A DNA stretch of 64,000 nucleotides, from the NCBI GenBank assembly GCA_023014365.1, contig JAEBUN010000009.1:744001-808000 (forward strand), written 5' to 3'. Numbering within the stretch: the first letter of the stretch is position 1; the number at the start of each line of letters is the position of its first letter. Positions 58,201 to 64,000 of the stretch are shown piece after piece. The notes under the pieces were generated by a model. The model was not told the DNA's origin and searched no databases. It worked only from the letters and a program-made list of their open reading frames with translations. The translations under genes were made by a program, and so were the position numbers. The DNA comes from Lepiota brunneoincarnata. Lineage: Eukaryota; Basidiomycota; Agaricomycetes; Agaricales; Agaricaceae.

Positions 58201-61200
58201 TGCAGGGTCGATGGGGATAGAAACAGGAGTCGGCCCTGGCCCTGGGGTGCTGGCGGGGCTCAAAACACGATGTGGTGTACCGGGTAGGTTGATAATGGAT
58301 GGCAAAGCGTTTGGCGTAACAGGAAGATGTGTTTGGCTTGGTATGCTCCACTCCGTAGCCAGAGGCTCTATTACTGGACTGCCGTGTTGCGTGAAGTAGT
58401 CATTAGGGTTTGGGGATGGACTGAGGATTGTATGCATGTCGGCCAGAGCTTGTTCCCTAACTTCTGTCCCCAGTTCATCCATAATCTGCTCTGTCACCGG
58501 CACATCTTCGGCATCAGCCCCATACGCACTGCTCTGAGTTTCAGCCGGGGCATGGGTCTCATGTCGGGTTATATTGAAGGGAATCGTTGACTCTTCCCCA
58601 GACTCCGAGACCGTTTCAATGTCGCCTTTCTCGACCATTGCGGAGATGACCTCATCAGATCGGACACTGGTAACGCTAATGCTAACGTCACGTTCCGGTG
58701 CCTTCTCTCCACCCGTCAGTAATGCAAACAATCAAAGAAATCACGGGAGACGTACTACCGAAACACAGTACTCTGATTCTGTCAGTGGTTCTTCAATGGT
58801 GTATGGGATTTGATCATCATTTGCATCAAACGAAACCTGGCTCTTGGTAGTATGACTTGCAACACCCTGATCTGCGCCGGTGACAGTCTCCCCCAATCTC
58901 GATATTGGTGTCCCGCAAAGCCTCCTCTAGTGGTACTGCACCACTCCCAGGAGTCAAATCCGTTGGCTCTTGGGCAGATGCGACAACATCGTCAGACTTC
59001 CTATCAACGACCACAGATGGGAAATTGTCCCTGCCCGTAAGTTCGTCATCCACAGGAGCTGAGTTGTCCCGCACACTTTCTTGAGGTGCGGGTGACTCGG
59101 TTTGAGGAGCGGAGTCGGAGTCCGGCGGCTCACCGTCCTCGATGATTTCGGGGATAGCCTCAGGCTCGGGTGCCGCCGAGGCCCGCCCGAGATGAGGATG
59201 TGCAGTTGAATTCTGTCCGTCTATATGTAGCTCTTCCTCGACTTTAGGTGAGTTCGATTTCGACCAGATCATGGGAGTAGCTGCTTCAACACTAATTACG
59301 ATTTCTTCTGGAGGGGTATTGATATAATCTAGGGCAGATTAGCTAAGTTTGATAGAGATTTGATCATAGGAACATACCTTCCGGTTCTTCGACAAAAATA
59401 TTCAAGTCCGGGTCGACAACTTCTATGCTCTCTGTAGGCACCATATATCCTTCGGGTGTTACCGTCTCAAATGGTCTCAAGGTTGGCTGCTGAGACACCT
59501 CTTCGAATGAGGAGGAGGGAGAAACTTTATGACCTAAATCCACTATGTAACTGCCCAAGGCATGTATGAAAAATTGTACCATACCGTTTGGGCTTTGTGC
59601 CTGGACCGCCTCCTCGAACTTATCATTTTCAATCTCGTTTTGTACAGGTATCTCGTAGTCCAAGTCACTCGTCATCAAGGGGAAAGCTCCAGGGTGCTCA
59701 ATACCGTCCTCATTTTCTGCTTCCTCTACATCAGCGACCTGGTGGCCGATGTGAATGTGAGCTCCGAGTGGGAAACTAGCATGCGGTGACCCAAGATCAA
59801 ACGCCTCCTGATCGGCGGGCGGAGTGATCAAGCGACCCGACTGCTGACGTGGTAGCTCCTTGAGTGTAGACAGTGGGCAGAGTCCAACGTTCAATGGCTC
59901 CTAAGAATAAATGAAGATCAACGTGAAAACCTAGTGGTGTCGCTCACCATTTTGCTCTTTCTGGCTATCCTCGACAGAGACTTCGATATTCGTGTCCACT
60001 CCGCCTATGTTATCGAGTGTTTCACCCGTCTTTGCCGCTTGGGTGGCAGGAGACCGTGGAGGACTGGGCGACTCGTTACCCGCCTTTTCATCGGTTTGCG
60101 TGCCAAGTACAGATAAAGCAGTGTGCACTTCCTCGTGGATTTGCTCCAACATGTTCCGTTGCTCTCGCCGAGCATCTGTGGTCTTGACAGGGGTAGTGGT
60201 ATGATCATCGTATGATTCTGCTTCACCTAGATAGGGGACCTCTGACACCCTCTCGACTGCAGGCTCCTCCTGGGTCCTTTCTTCAATGTCGTGTCCGATG
60301 GGCTCTCGTTCGACAAGGGCGACTTCCTCTGTTTCATCCTCGGAGTCTATTGCGATAATCTCGGGGGATGCCCTGTAGAGGGTGAGAGGAGGCTCAGGGG
60401 GCTGGTGTGGTAAGGCCTCTTTGTCAGGTACTAAGTGGGCTGGCAGATCCCCGAGAGGGACCGTTTCAGAGCGGCTTGGGATGACCGAGGTTGCCTGAGA
60501 ACGTGTATAGGAATCGTGCGGTGGCGACTCCGAATGATAGTTATAATGAAACACTTTGTGTCTTGCGAAGGGAGGACGAATACCCTCATTTCCTTTTTCA
60601 ACCGATTCATACCCCTCCTGCTCGACTTCCCCTTCGGGAGACGAAAAACCTAGGTCATCATCATTGGGACCCAGATGATGAGGATCAAGGTGGCCATTAG
60701 AGTCGAGGCGAATCTCCCCTCCCGAATAATAATCCTCTGCATACTTCGCAACCGCAGCCCAAGGGTCTGGGATGTCAACTGGTCTACTTTCTGGTTTGTA
60801 TGTTGTTGGATGAGGAGGAAATGCTAAACCAAACGCATGATTAGCTTCGTTAAGGAGGGTAAGGAAAGACATACACGTATCATCATCAAGTGGCTGTATT
60901 TCGTCCTCCTCTTCAAGCCCGCCCTCTCGTAAATCTCGGTCATCCCGAGTAGGGGAGGGGTGAACGTCTGCGGTGTGCTCTTCGTCGGATAGGAGCTCTT
61001 CTCCTTCCGGGCGTAGACGTTGGTGATTATCAACCGATATTTGGTGTCCTGTCTCCAGAACTTCATCGTCTGATAACAACTCGACGACCTCTTCAGAACT
61101 CGTCTCGCGCATATTCTCCTCCTTGGCCCTCATCCTCATATTCACTATCATATTCTTCGCCCCCACGTTCATCTTCTGACCCCCCTTCGACCGGTTCCTC

Positions 61201-61860
61201 ACTGAACTCTTTTCCTTCCTCCGCGTACAGTTCATACCGGGTTCTATTCCGCACCTCAGTTGGATCCAATGCATTAGCCACAGGCGAGCGGGCATCCCCA
61301 AACCATTCTTCTTCCTCTTCATCACCCTCCTCGTACTCTCCCTCCTCCTCGTCGCCGCTGTCTTCTTCATACGACACCTCCGACGCTTCAGCATCCCTTT
61401 GTTCCTCCCCCCCTTCTTCATCTGAGAGTATCTCGATGGGCAGATCCTTGTCTCCAGTCTTTGGACCAAGCCCTGGCCCCTCCCTTGGGTCGCGCGCCTT
61501 TCCCTTGTTCAAAGCGTGACGTGCTTTAACTTCAGCAAAAGAGTCCTCTATAATACTGTCGTCTTCAAGGGAGCCATCGTCCCCATTTACAGGGGGTTCT
61601 ACAGTTGCCTTGCCCCCCTGAGGAACAGAAGAGGGTCGGGGCTCATCCTGATACCCAAGAGCCCTCTGAAGATCTCCGGTAAGTCTGCCAATCCACGCGT
61701 CAAAGTCGTCCTGAGGGAACTTGTCAAATGGATTCTGTACAGGCGGTCTTGGTAGTCTTGGAATGAAAACGTGGGCCGGGTCCCCGACACCGGAAGACGG
61801 GGTTGAATGGGGAACACGGGGGTAGCTGGGCGTGCCAAACTGGTTAAATGTATTTTTCAT
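55287..61860 (-). CDS. Very large acidic, low-complexity protein, probably nuclear
   Basis: Starts at ATG 61860 (MKNTFNQFGTPSYPR) and runs through several large exons. It is rich in Glu/Asp, Ser and Pro, with patches such as ELLSDDEVLE and repeated DPYPYSLS motifs at about 57750-57910. The last 250 residues contain one ordered-looking piece: HCRYHKISIPKTEHGPRVFF, then ETLDFEPYLLWVMRQLVG and REEVFYLPE-like text, flanked by basic RKKR patches. I do not recognise the family. Exon joins are partly guessed. At least one base shift (near 61097) and one out-of-phase junction (near 59940) remain, and it may be two genes. Confidence 0.5.
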
Positions 61861-62345
61861 AGAGGCAGTGCGGGTTGCTCGTGGAGACTATATGCGGCAG
61901 CGAGCACACCAAGGGAGGGGAATATAGAGTGAGACTTGGCTGGTGGTGGATCAGGCGTATGTCATAAATATTTCAAGCACGTGCACCAAACTAAATATAT
62001 TCCCATTTTCTCGTCCTGCTTGTGCTATGTATGTACTTTGGTTGTTCGGACTCGCATCCCGCCCCATGGCCAGCTTTTGTGACAAGAGAACAAGTGCCGT
62101 CTCGCACCCGGTTGCTTTCATACCTGCCACAGCCACAAAACCGGCACTAGGGATGGTCTGCGGGCGCGATTCTCGACACAGGCTGAATATTAACCTGTCA
62201 AACACTTGTCAACTCGTCCTCAGGGCACAATTTAGCACTCAAGACGGCCCTTTATACTTCCCAGCACAGCTCAAACGGCCGCACGTTTTGATCAAGGCCA
62301 CTCGGTGCTCTTCCTATCAGAGCTCTTTGCTCTAGCTCCTCACCC
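61861..62345. promoter_or_regulatory. Divergent promoter region
   Basis: 485 bp between the start of the large acidic-protein gene (minus) and the CSC1-like gene (plus). No gene is supported. Confidence 0.45.
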
Positions 62346-64000
62346 ATGGTCCGTATAGACACTGATGGCTTTAAGGAGGTTTTCGAGGCTGGGAGGAGAC
62401 TGGAGCCAACTGCAGTCGGTTTGCAATGGGGGCTGATGGCCGCCCTATCCGTGAGTCACCCCAAGCTCTCTGCGTCTGGCAACCGCTCGAGCTTAACTTC
62501 AGCTGATGACAATATTTATCTTCAATGTAATACGACCCAGCAACAAGGCGCGTATGCCTCCATATCTCATGTGTCAGTATTGTCTAACTCATACCAGGTC
62601 ATTTACCAACCAAAAGTCAAGTACCATGTTGGTGACAAATCCCCTCCCCGGATATCCAGCAACTTTTTCGGTTGGATGCCCCCTCTCGTGCGAACGAAAG
62701 ACCCCGAGTTCGTCCACAAAGTCGGTGTTGACGCCATGGTCTTCTTGCGCTTCGTCCGCCTTCTGCGATGGCTTTTTCTTCTGGTCGCAGTGGTCGCGTG
62801 TGGTGTGCTCGTTCCTATCGACTATTTTTATAACCTGGAACATCGACCCAAGGACCTGAATATACTCAGCGCCATGAGCATCAGGGACGTAAAAGGGCCC
62901 ATGCTTTATGCGCATGTTGGTGTTGTATACTTTATCACCTTCGCGGTCGTCTTTCTCGCCAATTATCACTGGAAGCAAGTCTTGCAGCTGCGGATCCAGT
63001 GGCTTCAATCACCAGAATACCTACATTCTTTCTACGCACGAACTCTGTGCATCACCCAAGTTCATCCACGAATGCAATCCGATGATGGTATTCACAGTAT
63101 CTTGACCTCGATTAACATGCCATACCCTGCCACTGCCGTCCATATAGGCAGGAACGTAGGCAAACTTCCCGAGCTCATTGAATATCACAATAACGCTGTC
63201 AGAGAACTCGAACGTATACTAGTCAAATATTTAAGAAAAGGCAGGCTGGGAAAGAAGAGGCCAATGATACGCATAGGGGGCTGGTGTTGCTTTGGTGGAC
63301 AGAGGAAAGATGCTATAACATTCTACACGTACGTTCCATTTCACATAAATTACATATTGCTAAAATGGTCTTGCAGAAACAAATTACGGCGGACTGAAGC
63401 CACCATTCACGAGTATCGTGCCCGTATAGATACCCGGCAACCTACCAACTACGGTTTCGCCTCGTTGGCTGCCGTGCCTTACGCCCACATCGTTGCCAAA
63501 GCGCTATCAGGAAAGCATCCACACGGGACAGACATAGATCTGGCTCCAAACCCTCGCGATATTGTGCGTACATATCCGTCATCCCCGTAACTCAGTATTG
63601 ACAGCAGCATTAAAATTAGTTATGGTCCAACATCTCAGAGACACGAGGAATGAGAATCTGGAAGAAGATTCTTGGGTTTCTTTGGCTAGCATTGATCTGC
63701 GTCCTGAGCCTCGTACCCTTGTTCTTCGCGGCCACCCTTGCTAACTTAGACGTCGTATGTCCCTCAACGTCACGACTTGCAGTCTCCTATTCCACTTTTT
63801 AACTTGATCTTCATCACAGATCACTGAAACCGGATATCTACCCTTCCTAGTGACTTGGTCTAGATCATCTCCATGGACATACACTGTTGCCTCCGCCACT
63901 CTCCCACCCATGGCAGCCGGAATAACAACCTTTTTTTTGCCAAGAATCATGCGTCGATTGACAAAGTACATGGGAGCATTCACGCATTCACATCTGGATC
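62346..64000 (+). CDS. CSC1/OSCA-family channel, N-terminal part, cut by window end
   Basis: The start MVRIDTDGFKEVFEAG is followed by an extracellular head and the first membrane helix (MTIFIFNVIRPSNK), then VIYQPKVKYHVGDKSPPRIS, LRFVRLLRWLFLLVAVVACG, the cytosolic RNA-recognition-like domain with YPATAVHIGRNVGKLPELIE and TNYGFASLAAVPYAHIVAKA, and LGFLWLALICVLSLVPLFF. This is the fungal CSC1/TMEM63/Phm7 family of mechanically or osmotically gated cation channels. Introns lie at 62455-62507, about 62551-62598, 63331-63376, around 63565-63610 and 63756-63820. The small intron near 62551 needs one base less than present. The remaining C-terminal membrane helices lie outside the window. Confidence 0.88.

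Overview
This is nuclear DNA of a filamentous basidiomycete-type fungus. Genes lie close together on both strands and most are split by many introns of about 45-70 bp with GT..AG ends. Several products point to fungi: an Hrd3-type ERAD factor, a TmpA-type membrane flavoprotein, a CSC1-type channel, phenylalanine ammonia-lyase and an arginine-specific carbamoyl-phosphate synthase. No rRNA, CRISPR array or intact transposon is visible. Exon structures were worked out by hand from splice sites, reading phase and family motifs, so they are models rather than transcripts.

Layout. 0-9 kb: an unknown 194-aa protein, an Asteroid/XPG-like protein (both minus), an intron-containing tRNA-Leu(UAG), a twin-CX3C protein and a 12-exon 4-coumarate-CoA-ligase-like enzyme. 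9-23 kb is a plus-strand run: RRM/RGG protein, two tandem cornichon genes, GlcNAc-kinase-like, LARGE-like glycosyltransferase, 20-exon MFS transporter, D-2-hydroxyacid dehydrogenase, two unknown small proteins. 22.7-34.8 kb: SAP/ankyrin-like protein, decayed F-box-like gene, C2H2-like protein, DEK_C/SWIB protein, HRD3, PTAR1-like protein. 34.8-44 kb: oligoribonuclease, TmpA, carbamoyl-phosphate synthase large subunit. 44-50 kb: FAD amine oxidase, a doubtful gene, phenylalanine ammonia-lyase. 50-64 kb: FCF1, a gene-poor 2.4 kb, DUF1917 protein, a very large acidic protein gene, and a CSC1-like channel cut by the window end.

The genes are mostly unrelated housekeeping functions. Loose themes are the secretory pathway (two cornichons, Hrd3, a Golgi-type glycosyltransferase) and phenylpropanoid-type metabolism (ammonia-lyase and CoA ligase, 38 kb apart, not a cluster). 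The clearest oddities are the tandem cornichon pair with an altered COPII-binding motif in one copy, and many single-base frame breaks (seven in the carbamoyl-phosphate synthase alone), while neighbouring genes with up to 13 exons are perfectly in frame. Three GC-AG introns and several very small exons are also present. I did not find a convincing new multi-gene system.
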